From G025836975 sp040391135 (lineage in GTDB: Bacteria; Pseudomonadota; Gammaproteobacteria; Burkholderiales; Burkholderiaceae_B): 64,000 nt of DNA. Positions 35,612 to 44,947 of the stretch are shown here, piece after piece; the stretch's first letter is position 1, and every line of letters starts with the position of its first letter. Under the pieces are notes generated by a model, which was not told the origin of the DNA, did not search any database, and saw nothing but the letters and a program-made list of their open reading frames with translations. The translations under genes and the position numbers were made by a program. The DNA is taken from positions 1-64,000 of the forward strand of contig JBEBYL010000015.1 of assembly GCA_040391135.1 (NCBI GenBank). The letters are read 5' to 3'.

Positions 35612-36598
35612 ATGAGCATCCCAGCCCGCGGTTTCGCAGCCCTTGCTACGGCCCTGACCTTGGCAGTCGCCGTAATACCCACAGCGTTTGGCCAGACGGC
35701 CGCCTATCCCAGCAAACCCATACGCCTGATCGTGCCGTTCGGCGCCGGCAGCGTGACCGACCAATTGGCGCGTACCGTCGGCGCTGGCCTGGCCGAGGCC
35801 CTTGGTCAATCGGTCGTTGTGGAGAACAAATCAGGCGCGGGGGGCAATATCGGCGCCGGATATGTGGCCGCCGCAGAGCCTGATGGCTATACCTTGCTGA
35901 TGGGTGCGGCCAGCACCAACGCAATCAACCCCAGCCTGTACACCAACCTGAAGTACGATCCGCTGAAGGACTTTGCGCCGGTGGCCAACTTCGCTTCGGT
36001 GACCAATGTGCTGGTGGTCAACCCCGAGGTCAAGGCCCGTTCCGTGCCGGAACTGATCGAGGCGCTCAAGAAAAGCGATGCGTACAGCTACGCATCGGGC
36101 GGCGCCGGAGGCAGTCAACATCTGTCGGCCGAGCTGTTCAAGTCGATGTCCTCGACCGACATGCTGCACATTCCCTACAAGGGCGGCAGCGAGCCGCTAC
36201 CCGATCTGATCGCCAATCGCGTGCAAGTGATGTTCTGCAATCTGCCCGTCTGCCTGCCTCACATCAAGTCCGGCAAGCTGGTGGCGCTGGGCGTAACCTC
36301 CAGCAAGCGCTCACCCCTGCTGCCGGAAGTGCCGACGATTTCCGAATCCGGCCTGCCCGGCTATTCGGTCGAAGGCTGGTTTGCCTTATTCGCCCCTGCC
36401 AAGGTGCCGGCCGAAATCCTTGACCGCCTTCATGACGAGACAGCCAAGCTGCTCGCCAAGCCCGAGGTGCAGGAACTGATTCGTCGCCAGGGCGCTGAGC
36501 CGAACGGCGGCACTCGGCAAGAGTTCGCCCGCTTCGTGCAAGCCGAACACGACAAATGGGCAAAAGTCATCCGGGACGCCAACATCCGTATCGAGTAA
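35612..36598 (+). CDS. Bug-family tripartite tricarboxylate-type binding protein
   Basis: 328 residues with a Sec signal (ARGFAALATALTLAVAVIPT, cleavage near AFGQTA). YPSKPIRLIVPFGAGSVTDQLA is the family core, and YASGGAGGSQHLSAELF forms the ligand pocket loop. GGAAGGAAA precedes the ATG. It is 6 bp from the amidase gene and co-transcribed, so its ligand may be an amide or its acid. Confidence 0.93.
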   Translation: MSIPARGFAALATALTLAVAVIPTAFGQTAAYPSKPIRLIVPFGAGSVTDQLARTVGAGLAEALGQSVVVENKSGAGGNIGAGYVAAAEPDGYTLLMGAASTNAINPSLYTNLKYDPLKDFAPVANFASVTNVLVVNPEVKARSVPELIEALKKSDAYSYASGGAGGSQHLSAELFKSMSSTDMLHIPYKGGSEPLPDLIANRVQVMFCNLPVCLPHIKSGKLVALGVTSSKRSPLLPEVPTISESGLPGYSVEGWFALFAPAKVPAEILDRLHDETAKLLAKPEVQELIRRQGAEPNGGTRQEFARFVQAEHDKWAKVIRDANIRIE

Positions 36599-36604
36599 GC
36601 GGCC

Positions 36605-37897
36605 ATGCATTCAGGTACTTCGCTTCCCTCGATTGCCCAGGCTTTGAGGGACATCGAGACAGGCGCGTTGCGCGCACGTGATTTGGCCGAGCATTGCCTG
36701 GCGCGCATCAGCGCACGCAATCCAGAGGTCCAGGCCTTCCTCGCCAGCGATGCCGGACACGTCCGTGCGCAGGCCGACGCGGTGGACGCCGGCTTGCGGC
36801 GGGGCTTGCTGCGCGGCATACCGTATGCTGTGAAAGACGTGATCGAAACCGCCGCCTATCCCACGACGTATGGCTCGCCCATCTACTCGGGCCATACCAC
36901 CGGTCGCGATGCCGCGTGTGTGGCATTGTCTCAGGAGCAAGGCGCCGTCCTGCTGGGCAAGGTGGCAACCAGCGAGTTTGCCACGCAGACGCCCGGCCGG
37001 GTGCGCAATCCGCTCAATCTTGCGCATACTCCTGGCGGCTCTTCCAGCGGCTCGGCCGCCGCGGTCGCCGACGGCATGGCCATGGCTGCCTGGGGCACGC
37101 AGACGACGGGCTCGATCACCCGGCCTGCCGCATACTGCGGCGTAGTGGGTTACAAGCCAAGCTTCGGGTTTGTCTCGACGGCAGGAGTCGGTGTGCTAAG
37201 CCCGTCGCAGGACACGGTGGGTGTTCTGGCCCGAAATGTGGCCGACGCCGCTGCGGTTGTGCTGGGCACCCACGGCCAACGCTACCATGCCCCGTCAGGC
37301 GACCTGCGCTACACGGTCGGCATTTGCCTGTCGGCGCAGTGGCGGCACGCCAGCACCCAGGCGCTCGAGGCGCTCCGAAGCTGGGCCGCCAGGCTTGCCG
37401 CCGCGGGGATCGGTGTCAAAGAGCTGACGCTGCCGGCTGAATACGAGCACTTGATCGAAGACCAGAGCCGGCTGGTCGCCTACGAAGCCCGCCAGGCGCT
37501 GGCGCACGAACGCATGACGGCAGCATCGAAGCTCAGTCCCCGGCTGGTCGAGCGTTTGGCTGGGGGCGGCGAGATTGGCCTGGATGAGTATCTTGCCATG
37601 CAGCGGCGCGCCTTCAAACTGCGCCACGAGGCCGAAACCCTGTTCGCCGACGTCGATGCGCTGGTTTATCCCGCCTCCGATGACGAGGCGGAAAAAGGCC
37701 TGGCCAACTCGGGATCCCCGCGCTTTGGGGCGCTCTGGACCTTGCTTCATCTGCCTACGGTGGCCATTCCGCTGGATGCGGGCAGCGGCGGGCTGCCGCT
37801 TGGAGTGCAGATGATAGGGCGGGTCGGCAGCGACGTGGCGCTTTTGCAGATGGCGGAGCACGCGTCGGCGCATAGTCGCTGGCTGAGCGGGGCTTAA
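36605..37897 (+). CDS. Amidase (amidase-signature family)
   Basis: 430 residues. The Ser-cisSer-Lys triad is visible: K in IPYAVKDVI, cis-Ser in GGSSSGSAAAVA and nucleophile Ser in TQTTGSITRPAAYCGVVGYKPSFG. It hydrolyses an amide to a carboxylate and ammonia. It is coupled 6 bp downstream of the Bug gene, with a BCCT transporter following. No signal peptide is present, so it acts in the cytoplasm. Confidence 0.92.
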   Translation: MHSGTSLPSIAQALRDIETGALRARDLAEHCLARISARNPEVQAFLASDAGHVRAQADAVDAGLRRGLLRGIPYAVKDVIETAAYPTTYGSPIYSGHTTGRDAACVALSQEQGAVLLGKVATSEFATQTPGRVRNPLNLAHTPGGSSSGSAAAVADGMAMAAWGTQTTGSITRPAAYCGVVGYKPSFGFVSTAGVGVLSPSQDTVGVLARNVADAAAVVLGTHGQRYHAPSGDLRYTVGICLSAQWRHASTQALEALRSWAARLAAAGIGVKELTLPAEYEHLIEDQSRLVAYEARQALAHERMTAASKLSPRLVERLAGGGEIGLDEYLAMQRRAFKLRHEAETLFADVDALVYPASDDEAEKGLANSGSPRFGALWTLLHLPTVAIPLDAGSGGLPLGVQMIGRVGSDVALLQMAEHASAHSRWLSGA

Positions 37898-38049
37898 GGG
37901 TTCTCGCGCCCTCGGGGCTCTGGGTTTTCGTGCCGGCTATTGCGCAAGCGTAAATCCGCGGGCTAAGCTAGCGCCGTGGCCATGCCGCCGGTGGGTTTGC
38001 CCCCACAGGCGGACGCGCTTGTTCAAGAACCAGCCTAAAGGTGACTGCT

Positions 38050-40029
38050 GTGGAACTCAAAAATACGGGCATTGCGCCGGTGACATTCATAGGTTCCGCA
38101 GTCATTGCGCTGGGCTTGATCGCCTATGCCTCCTTTGCTCCCGAATCGGCTGCGGCGTTGTTTTCCGGCGCCAACGCATGGATCATTGCGGAAGCGGGCT
38201 GGTTTTATATGCTGGTGGTGGGCTTCTTCGTGCTCTTCCTGCTGGGCCTGGCAATGAGTTCGCTGGGCAAGGTCAAGCTGGGGCCTGACGATTCCGTGCC
38301 CGACTACAACTTTGGCACTTGGGTTGCCATGTTGTTCAGCGCAGGCATGGGCATAGGCATTGTGTTCTATGGCGTGGCCGAGCCCATCATGCACTTTGCC
38401 CAACCGCCCGATGCCGTGCCGCGGTCCGCGCAGGCGGCTCGCGATGCCATGGGCATCACCTTCTTTCATTGGGGTGTCCATGCCTGGGCCATTTACGCCG
38501 TCCTGGGCCTGGCCCTGGCTTACTTCGGTTATCGGCGCAACCAGCCCTTGGCCATCCGGTCCGCCTTCCACCCCATCGTGGGCGATCGCATCCATGGCCC
38601 GCTGGGCGATTTCATCGATATTTTCGCAGTGGTGGGCACGCTGGCCGGGCTGGCGACTTCGCTGGGACTGGGTGTTTCGCAGTTGAACGCCAGCATGAGC
38701 TATTTGTTCGGCATACCGCAGGACCTGTACACACAGCTTATCCTGATAGCGATCGTGACGGCGCTGGCTACCATGACGGTGGCGACCGGGCTGGATAACG
38801 GTATCCGGCGCCTGAGCGAATTGATCATCATCGTGTCGTTTGTCCTGATGCTGCTGATCCTGGTCCTTGGCCCGACCCGGTTCCTGCTAAGCGCCCTGGT
38901 TGAAAATATTGGCCTTTATCTACACGCGTTTGTGCGCCGCACCTTCCATGTCTATGCCTATGAACCCACGGAATGGGTGGGAACATGGACCATTTTCTAT
39001 TGGGGATGGTGGATATCGTGGGCGCCCTTTGTCGGCATGTTCATTGCGCGCATATCGCGCGGCCGTACCATACGCCAGTTCTTGCTGGGCGTGCTGTTTG
39101 CGCCGGCCGGTTTCAGCTTCATCTGGTTCACGGTTTTTGGCGACCTGGCCATCTGGCTGGACATGTTCGTGGCAAAGGGGAAGATTGCGGAGACGGTTTC
39201 CAGCAATCTGCCCATCGCGCTGTTTACGGTGTTCGACTACATGCCCTGGTCGCGGGTGCTTGCGTGGATTACGGGTTTGCTGGTTGCCGTCTATTTTGTG
39301 ACGGCCTCGGATGCCGGCGCGCTGGTGGTGTCCATGATTACCTCGAAGGGCGACGAAGAGCCTCCCCTGTGGCTGCGTATTTTCTGGGCGCTCGCCTGCG
39401 GCGGCGTGGCCGGCTGCCTGCTGTTGGCCGGCGGGCTCGAAGCCGTACAGGCGGCGGCGGTGATTGCCGCCTTCCCGCTAAGCATACTCATGCTGCTGAT
39501 GTGCTATGGGATTTTGAAAGGCCTGCGCGACGAGGTGGCCCTTCAGGCCAGCCGCAACCTGCCCATTGCGCCCTTGACGGCCGGCCAGGGCGGGATGTCG
39601 TTAAGGCAGCGCCTGAACAATATCGTGACGCATCCGACCAAAGCGCGTGCCACCGCCTTTATCGGCAAGGAAGTGATGGCGGCGTTCGAACTGGTGGCTT
39701 CCGAGCTGCAAAAGCGCGATATCGTTGCCGACATCACGCAACTGGACGACGGCGCGCAGTTGATCGTGCATCATGGCGACGACGCCGAAGACTTCATCTA
39801 TGCCGTGAGGCTGGTCAGTCAGCCCATTCCCGCATTCGCCCTATCCGACGCCGCCCGCCGCGAGGGTGAAAAGAGGCGCTTTTATCGCACCGAGGTTTTC
39901 CTGAACAACGGTGGACGCGGCTACGATATTTATGGGTATAGCGGGGAACAGGTGGCGGCCGATATCATCAACCACTATGACCGGTTCCGCCACTATCTGT
40001 ATGTGCTGGATCCGCACACGACCATGTAG
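38050..40029 (+). CDS. BCCT-family betaine/carnitine/choline transporter (BetT-like)
   Basis: About 659 residues with 12 predicted membrane segments. GMGIGIVFYGVAEPIMHF and the aromatic box segment WTIFYWGWWISWAPFVGMFIARISRGRTIRQF are diagnostic of BCCT. The long C-terminal cytoplasmic tail (from about 515) resembles BetT, where it senses osmolality. A GTG at 38050 follows AAAGG; GTG 38041 is too close to it. No bet genes are adjacent, so the substrate may be choline, betaine or the amidase-linked amine. Confidence 0.9.
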   Translation: MELKNTGIAPVTFIGSAVIALGLIAYASFAPESAAALFSGANAWIIAEAGWFYMLVVGFFVLFLLGLAMSSLGKVKLGPDDSVPDYNFGTWVAMLFSAGMGIGIVFYGVAEPIMHFAQPPDAVPRSAQAARDAMGITFFHWGVHAWAIYAVLGLALAYFGYRRNQPLAIRSAFHPIVGDRIHGPLGDFIDIFAVVGTLAGLATSLGLGVSQLNASMSYLFGIPQDLYTQLILIAIVTALATMTVATGLDNGIRRLSELIIIVSFVLMLLILVLGPTRFLLSALVENIGLYLHAFVRRTFHVYAYEPTEWVGTWTIFYWGWWISWAPFVGMFIARISRGRTIRQFLLGVLFAPAGFSFIWFTVFGDLAIWLDMFVAKGKIAETVSSNLPIALFTVFDYMPWSRVLAWITGLLVAVYFVTASDAGALVVSMITSKGDEEPPLWLRIFWALACGGVAGCLLLAGGLEAVQAAAVIAAFPLSILMLLMCYGILKGLRDEVALQASRNLPIAPLTAGQGGMSLRQRLNNIVTHPTKARATAFIGKEVMAAFELVASELQKRDIVADITQLDDGAQLIVHHGDDAEDFIYAVRLVSQPIPAFALSDAARREGEKRRFYRTEVFLNNGGRGYDIYGYSGEQVAADIINHYDRFRHYLYVLDPHTTM

Positions 40030-40169
40030 CTGTTCAGGTGTTCATGCGGTCGCCGGGACGGCGGCGCGAGCGGCGGGGCAAGATGCATTGACAGTTGATT
40101 ATCGCCCGCTTACTCTGTCCGCCTGCGCTGCAGGGCGTTTGGCCATCAGAAAGACTCCAGGAGAACGTA

Positions 40170-41126
40170 ATGAAAATGACCCGCTTATTGAAATCGTTGG
40201 CGATTATGGCCGCGCTGTGTGCGGGCGCCGCGCATGCGCAGGTCAGCGTGATGCTGCCGGCCAATCCGGGCGGCGGCTGGGATGCCACAGGAAGGCAGGC
40301 ATTCCAAGCCATGAATCAGGCGGGCATCTACAAGGGCACCGTGAATTTCACGAACAAGGGCGGGGCGGGCGGCACGATCGGCCTGTCCGATTTCCAGCGC
40401 TCGCAGAAAGGCAAGCCCGATGCGCTGGCGGTTTTCGGCGCCATCACAGTGGGGGCCATCACCTTGAACAAGTCGCCGGTCGACCTGAGCAAGTTCAAGC
40501 CCGTGGCGCGCTTGACCGCCGAGTATCTGGTGATTGCGGTCAAGGCGGATTCTCCGTATAAGAACCTCGCCGATTTCGTCGCCGCGCTCAAGAGCAATCC
40601 TGGCGCGACGGCGGTGGGCGGAGGCTCGGCCGGCGGCGTCGACCATATCGCCTTGGCGCTGCTGGCACAAAGCGCCGGAGTGCCTGTGCCATCCTTGAAC
40701 TACATTCCTCAAGCCGGCGGGGCGGACACAGTCATCGGCATCATCAACGGGACACTTAAAGCCGGCATCTCGGGTATTTCCGAGTTCCAGCAGTTTGCGC
40801 AAGACGGCCGGATACGCATCCTGGGCGTCACCACCGCCGAGCGCCTGAAGAGCCTGCCTGACGTCCCGACGTTCAAAGAGGCGGGATACGATGTGGAAAT
40901 CGCCAATTGGCGAGGCATTCTGGGATCGGTCGACATGCCCGAGGCCAACTATAAGGAATGGGTGGAGCGCTTCACCAAACTGAGCGAAAGCAAGGAATGG
41001 CAGGCGGTGCTTCAAAAGCAGGCCTGGGACGGCTATTTCCTGCCGGGCGAGCAGTTCGCCGCCTTCATCCAGAGCGAAAGCAGCCGTATCAACAAGATCC
41101 TGAAAGACGCGGGCTTGAGCAAGTAA
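40170..41126 (+). CDS. tctC: Tripartite tricarboxylate transporter binding protein TctC
   Basis: 318 residues with a Sec signal (MTRLLKSLAIMAALCAGAAH-AQV). VSVMLPANPGGGWDATGRQAF and FTNKGGAGGTIGLSDF mark the true TctC branch rather than the solitary Bug proteins. GGAG precedes the ATG. It is the first gene of tctCBA, which imports citrate or a related tri/dicarboxylate using the membrane potential. Confidence 0.93.
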   Translation: MKMTRLLKSLAIMAALCAGAAHAQVSVMLPANPGGGWDATGRQAFQAMNQAGIYKGTVNFTNKGGAGGTIGLSDFQRSQKGKPDALAVFGAITVGAITLNKSPVDLSKFKPVARLTAEYLVIAVKADSPYKNLADFVAALKSNPGATAVGGGSAGGVDHIALALLAQSAGVPVPSLNYIPQAGGADTVIGIINGTLKAGISGISEFQQFAQDGRIRILGVTTAERLKSLPDVPTFKEAGYDVEIANWRGILGSVDMPEANYKEWVERFTKLSESKEWQAVLQKQAWDGYFLPGEQFAAFIQSESSRINKILKDAGLSK

Positions 41127-41153
41127 TCGCGCCGCGACAGTGAAGGAATGCCG

Positions 41154-41636
41154 ATGAAGCAGCTGCGCAAGGGCCCCTGGTGGTTGGGGCTGGCCGTAAT
41201 CCTCATGGGGGCGGTCTGCTTTTATGCCTCGACCGAGCTGGCGGCAACGGCGCAATATGCCGCCATTGGCCCCGGCATGTTCGTTGCCGCCATTGGCCTG
41301 GGCCTGGTGGGCCTGGGCGTGTTGCTGCTGATCCAGATCGCCCGCGGCGAAGTCTTCGAGCCGGAAGAGGCGGAGAATGCGGCGCCGGGCCAGCCGATGG
41401 ACAAGCGTGCTTTTTTCACGGCATTGCTGGCCGCCGTCGTGCCCGCGCTGACCATTGAAACGCTTGGGTTGCCGGCAACGGCCATGTTGTCGTTCATGCT
41501 GGTGGCGCGTGCGTTCGGTTCGAAGCGCCTTGTGGCCGACCTGATCGCCGGCTTTGTGCTGGGCGGCGTAAGCTGGTTCGTGTTCGGCTGGCTGGGACTG
41601 CAGCTGGGCGGCTTTTTTCCCTTGGCGGGTGTGTAA
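41154..41636 (+). CDS. tctB: TctB, small membrane subunit
   Basis: 160 residues with four hydrophobic segments (PWWLGLAVILMGAVCFYAS, GPGMFVAAIGLGLVGLGVLLLI, and two near the C-terminus). It has the low sequence conservation and hydropathy expected of TctB. The ATG at 41154 has GAAGGA at a proper distance; one six bases upstream abuts the ribosome site. Its stop overlaps the tctA start (TAATG). Confidence 0.9.
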   Translation: MKQLRKGPWWLGLAVILMGAVCFYASTELAATAQYAAIGPGMFVAAIGLGLVGLGVLLLIQIARGEVFEPEEAENAAPGQPMDKRAFFTALLAAVVPALTIETLGLPATAMLSFMLVARAFGSKRLVADLIAGFVLGGVSWFVFGWLGLQLGGFFPLAGV

Positions 41637-43123
41637 TGGATACCTTGGCACTATTGCTGCACGGTTTCGACGTCGCGCTCACGCCCGTCAACCTGATGTG
41701 GGCGCTGGTCGGATCCTTGCTGGGCACGGCCATCGGCATTCTTCCCGGCATCGGGCCGGCGCTGACCATCGCATTGCTATTGCCCGTCACGGTGTCGGTG
41801 GGACCGGTATCGGCCTTCATCATGTTTGCCGGCGTGCTGTATGGCGCCATGTATGGCGGTTCGACAACGTCCATATTGATCAACACGCCGGGCGAGGCGG
41901 GGTCGATGATGACCGCGCTCGAAGGCAACAAAATGGCGCGGGCCGGCCGCGGCGCCGCCGCGCTGGCCACGGCGGCCATCGGCTCGTTTGTAGCGGGCAC
42001 CATCGCGACCCTGCTGCTGACGTTTGCGGCGCCCGTGGTGGCCGAGCTGGCATTTTTGCTTAAGCCGGCCGATTATTTTGCGCTGACCATACTGGCCTTC
42101 ACGTCGGTGGCGGTGGTCATGGGCGCATCGCGGGTGCGCGGGTTCGTGTCCCTGTTCATGGGCCTGGCCCTGGGCGTGATCGGCATCGATGCCATGACCG
42201 GCCAGCCGCGCATGACGTTCGGTATTGCCGCCTTGCTGGATGGCGTTGAACTGACGGTGGTGCTGGTGTCCTTGTTCGCGGTGGGTGAAATCCTGTATGT
42301 GGCCAGCCGCTACACCTATGGGCAGGACGAGATTATTCCCATCAAGGGCAAGGCCTTCATGACGCGCGAGGACTGGCGCCGTTCCTGGAAGCCCTGGCTG
42401 CGCGGGACTGCCATTGGCTTTCCGATAGGCACGATTCCGGGCGGCGGGTCCGAAATTCCAACCATGCTGTCCTATACGCTTGAAAAGAAGCTGGCCCGGC
42501 ACAGGGACGAATTCGGCAAGGGGGCGATCGAGGGCGTGGCGGGGCCCGAGGCGGCCAACAATGCATCGGCCGCCGGCATACTGGTGCCGCTGCTTACCCT
42601 GGGCCTGCCCACGTCGGCGACAGCCGCCATTTTGCTGGCTGCATTTCAAAATTACGGCTTGCAGCCAGGTCCCTTCTTGTTCACCAGCAATCCGGAACTG
42701 GTCTGGGGGCTGATCGCGTCGCTGTACATAGGCAATGCCATGTTGCTGGTGTTGAATCTGCCTTTGGTGGGCATGTGGGTGAAGCTGTTGCAGATTCCCC
42801 GCCCGCAGTTGTATGCCGGCATTCTGGTTTTCGCCGTCATGGGCATCTGGGGCGTCTCGGGTTCGGTGTTCGAATTGGGCCTGATGGCCGCATTGGGCAT
42901 GGTCGGTTATGCGATGCGCGTATACGGCTTTCCCATTCCTCCCTTGCTGATCGGGCTGATTCTGGTGCCGCTGGCCGAGACCCAGCTTCGGACCGCTTTG
43001 GCGGCGGGCCAGGGCCGATTGTCCGTCCTGGTCGAGACACCCATTTCAATAACTTTCCTGTCGCTTGCCTTCTTGTTCCTGTTCCTGCCGGTCGTGCTGA
43101 AGCGCCTGAAAGGCGGTGCTTAA
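41636..43123 (+). CDS. tctA: TctA, large membrane subunit
   Basis: 495 residues with about twelve membrane segments. The family motifs GTAIGILPGIGPALTIALLLP, YGAMYGGSTTSILINTPGEAGS and the second repeat GTIPGGGSEIPTMLSYTLEKK and VAGPEAANNASAAGILVPLLTLGLPTS are clear. It forms the translocation pathway with TctB and takes substrate from TctC. It is the last gene of the operon. Confidence 0.95.
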   Translation: MDTLALLLHGFDVALTPVNLMWALVGSLLGTAIGILPGIGPALTIALLLPVTVSVGPVSAFIMFAGVLYGAMYGGSTTSILINTPGEAGSMMTALEGNKMARAGRGAAALATAAIGSFVAGTIATLLLTFAAPVVAELAFLLKPADYFALTILAFTSVAVVMGASRVRGFVSLFMGLALGVIGIDAMTGQPRMTFGIAALLDGVELTVVLVSLFAVGEILYVASRYTYGQDEIIPIKGKAFMTREDWRRSWKPWLRGTAIGFPIGTIPGGGSEIPTMLSYTLEKKLARHRDEFGKGAIEGVAGPEAANNASAAGILVPLLTLGLPTSATAAILLAAFQNYGLQPGPFLFTSNPELVWGLIASLYIGNAMLLVLNLPLVGMWVKLLQIPRPQLYAGILVFAVMGIWGVSGSVFELGLMAALGMVGYAMRVYGFPIPPLLIGLILVPLAETQLRTALAAGQGRLSVLVETPISITFLSLAFLFLFLPVVLKRLKGGA

Positions 43124-43164
43124 GCAGACAGATGCTTGACTTTGCCTTGTATACGAATATACTT

Positions 43165-43310
43165 ACGTCCATCAAGGGGAGTAGCTTTCTTCCGAAGCAT
43201 CGTCATTACGGCTGTCTTGCAAGGTTTTGCAAGCTCCCGGTGCTCGGGCAACATCGCGATGTTGCAAGCAAGACCTTGCCATTAAGGGCAAGGTCCGTAC
43301 TCCAGCGATA
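43165..43310 (+). ncRNA. yybP-ykoY manganese riboswitch
   Basis: The leader has GGGGAGTAGC (43176-43185), a hairpin with GCAACATC/GATGTTGC, then GCAAGACCTTGCC (43268-43280) pairing with GGCAAGGTC (43287-43295), and GTACTCC that can close onto GGAGTA. These conserved blocks are the yybP-ykoY aptamer, which binds Mn(II) and whose usual targets include TerC-type and MntP proteins. A TerC gene follows. Together with its terminator it accounts for most of the 339-bp gap. Confidence 0.85.
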
Positions 43311-43314
43311 GCTG

Positions 43315-43346
43315 TGGCCTGTGTCCTTATGGATCAGGCCATTTTT
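43315..43346 (+). terminator. Riboswitch-associated terminator
   Basis: TGGCCTG/CAGGCCA stem with TTTTT after it, 12 nt past the aptamer and 117 nt upstream of the TerC gene. It could be the expression platform by which manganese controls read-through. Confidence 0.75.
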
Positions 43347-43462
43347 GCTTTATCCAGCGCTCGCCTTGTCGACTTTTCATGTCATTCAGGCAAGCCGGCC
43401 ACTGCAAGCGGCCCGATCCGTTTTTTTCGCAACTTTTACTGTTGGCACTTAACGGGTGACTT

Positions 43463-44170
43463 ATGCTTGAATTTTTACAAACACTGAGCTGGACAGCGGT
43501 CTTTCAGATCATTCTGATCGATATTCTTCTTGGCGGCGATAACGCCGTGGTCATAGCGCTGGCCTGCCGGAACCTTCCGCGCAAGCAGCGCATGCAGGGA
43601 ATCTTATGGGGAACGGCTGGCGCCATCGGCCTGCGCGTCGGCTTGATCGCTTTTGCCCTGACCCTGCTCAGTGTGCCCTTCCTGAAGATCGTTGGCGCGC
43701 TATTGCTGGTATGGGTCGGCATCAAGCTGCTGATTCCGGACGATGACGCGCATGGCAAGGTCAATGGCGGCACGTCCATCATGTCGGCCGTGAAGACCAT
43801 TATCGTGGCGGATTTCGTGATGAGCCTGGACAATGTCATTGCCATTGCGGGCGCGGCCCAAGGCGCCAATCCTGATCATCAGATAGGCCTGGTCATATTC
43901 GGCCTGGTGATCAGCGTACCGATCATCATTTGGGGAAGCACCCTGGTGCTGAAGCTTATCGACCGCTACCCCAGCGTTGTTACTTTCGGCGCGGCCTTGC
44001 TGGGCTGGATTGCCGGCGGGATGCTGATCACGGACATCGTCATCGTGGAGCGTTTCGGCGAGCCTTCCGTAGCATTGAAGCTGGCGGCCGAAGTCGTGGG
44101 CGCCTTGCTCATCGTGGTGATCGGCCGCTGGTGCGCGCAGCGCAAGCGCGCCGCCACGGCCAGCGCATAA
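43463..44170 (+). CDS. TerC-family membrane protein (YjbE/YkoY type)
   Basis: 235 residues with seven or so hydrophobic segments. IILIDILLGGDNAVVIALACRNLP and VADFVMSLDNVIAIAGAA carry the conserved acidic residues (D in GGDN and SLDN) of TerC proteins that export or handle manganese at the membrane. A Mn riboswitch upstream supports a role in manganese homeostasis or metalation of exported enzymes. It is monocistronic with a terminator. Confidence 0.92.
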   Translation: MLEFLQTLSWTAVFQIILIDILLGGDNAVVIALACRNLPRKQRMQGILWGTAGAIGLRVGLIAFALTLLSVPFLKIVGALLLVWVGIKLLIPDDDAHGKVNGGTSIMSAVKTIIVADFVMSLDNVIAIAGAAQGANPDHQIGLVIFGLVISVPIIIWGSTLVLKLIDRYPSVVTFGAALLGWIAGGMLITDIVIVERFGEPSVALKLAAEVVGALLIVVIGRWCAQRKRAATASA

Positions 44171-44192
44171 GCGGAAAACCGCGGGCGACAGT

Positions 44193-44222
44193 AAGGCGAG
44201 GGGGAACCCCCTCGCCTTTTTT
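44193..44222 (+). terminator. Bidirectional terminator between TerC and 44224 gene
   Basis: AAGGCGAGGGG/CCCTCGCCTT stem with a run of Ts on the plus strand and As before the stem, so it can serve both converging genes. Confidence 0.9.
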
Positions 44223-44223
44223 A

Positions 44224-44760
44224 TTAATACAGCCCCAGGTCTTTCCTGGGCGCTGCGGCGGGGATGGTGAAGTCCAGCCCTTTCACCGCTTCGTCGATAC
44301 CGACCCCGCCATTTATGCGCACCCATACCGTACTTAAAAGCGGATCCATAAATGGCTTGAGCCGCAGGTTGATGATTACGCCGATATCTTTGGTGATGGC
44401 GGAAAAGAGGTCTTTCAGCGTACCCTCGCTGGGGATGAATTCATCAATGACCAGATAGGCGGGATAGCCGTGCAGGGCCAAGGGGATTTCCAGCAAAGAG
44501 ACGCCGGGAAAGGTTTGCACGCCCCGGATCTCCATGAGCGCCACAGGAAGAGAGCGGTGCGAAAACCAGGCGAGTTTCATCGTGCCGAGTACGCGCATGG
44601 CTTTGCTATCGGGATACAGATGTTTTTCGAGATCGAAATAGTAGACACGGCGCTGGGGCCGGTTGGATTGCGAATCCGATGAAAACGCGGGAACCTCTGG
44701 CAGGGCCAGTGCAGGCCGGTTGCTTAACAAGGGGGTTTCAGGCGCGGTTTCTTCAGTCAT
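44224..44760 (-). CDS. Conserved hypothetical protein
   Basis: 178 residues, no family recognised with confidence. The N-terminus (about 40 residues) is Pro/Ser-rich and probably disordered. The folded part has VYYFDLEKHLYP and MKLAWFSHRSLPVALMEI and ends with FTIPAAAPRKDLGLY. No signal peptide, metal motif or membrane segment is seen. It converges with the TerC gene and shares its terminator. Confidence 0.75.
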   Translation of the reverse strand: MTEETAPETPLLSNRPALALPEVPAFSSDSQSNRPQRRVYYFDLEKHLYPDSKAMRVLGTMKLAWFSHRSLPVALMEIRGVQTFPGVSLLEIPLALHGYPAYLVIDEFIPSEGTLKDLFSAITKDIGVIINLRLKPFMDPLLSTVWVRINGGVGIDEAVKGLDFTIPAAAPRKDLGLY

Positions 44761-44947
44761 TGGAGCAATACGATGTGGGCTGGAGAAGATTATAGGTCAG
44801 CCATGCACAAAAACAGGCAAGCGCGGCCATGCTGGGTATTTTTTATAGATAGAAAAAAATAATTTTTGGCCTTCCGGATAGTGATCTTTGGGAAGATGGG
44901 CATGCAGCTAAAACCGAATACCGATAATTCTTATTAAAGGGACAAGC

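Noticed and set aside
43165..43310. Tandem repeats read as a possible CRISPR or repeat array
   Set aside because: The repeated-looking GCAAG and GTTGC segments are paired stems of the manganese riboswitch; there is no spacer-repeat periodicity.
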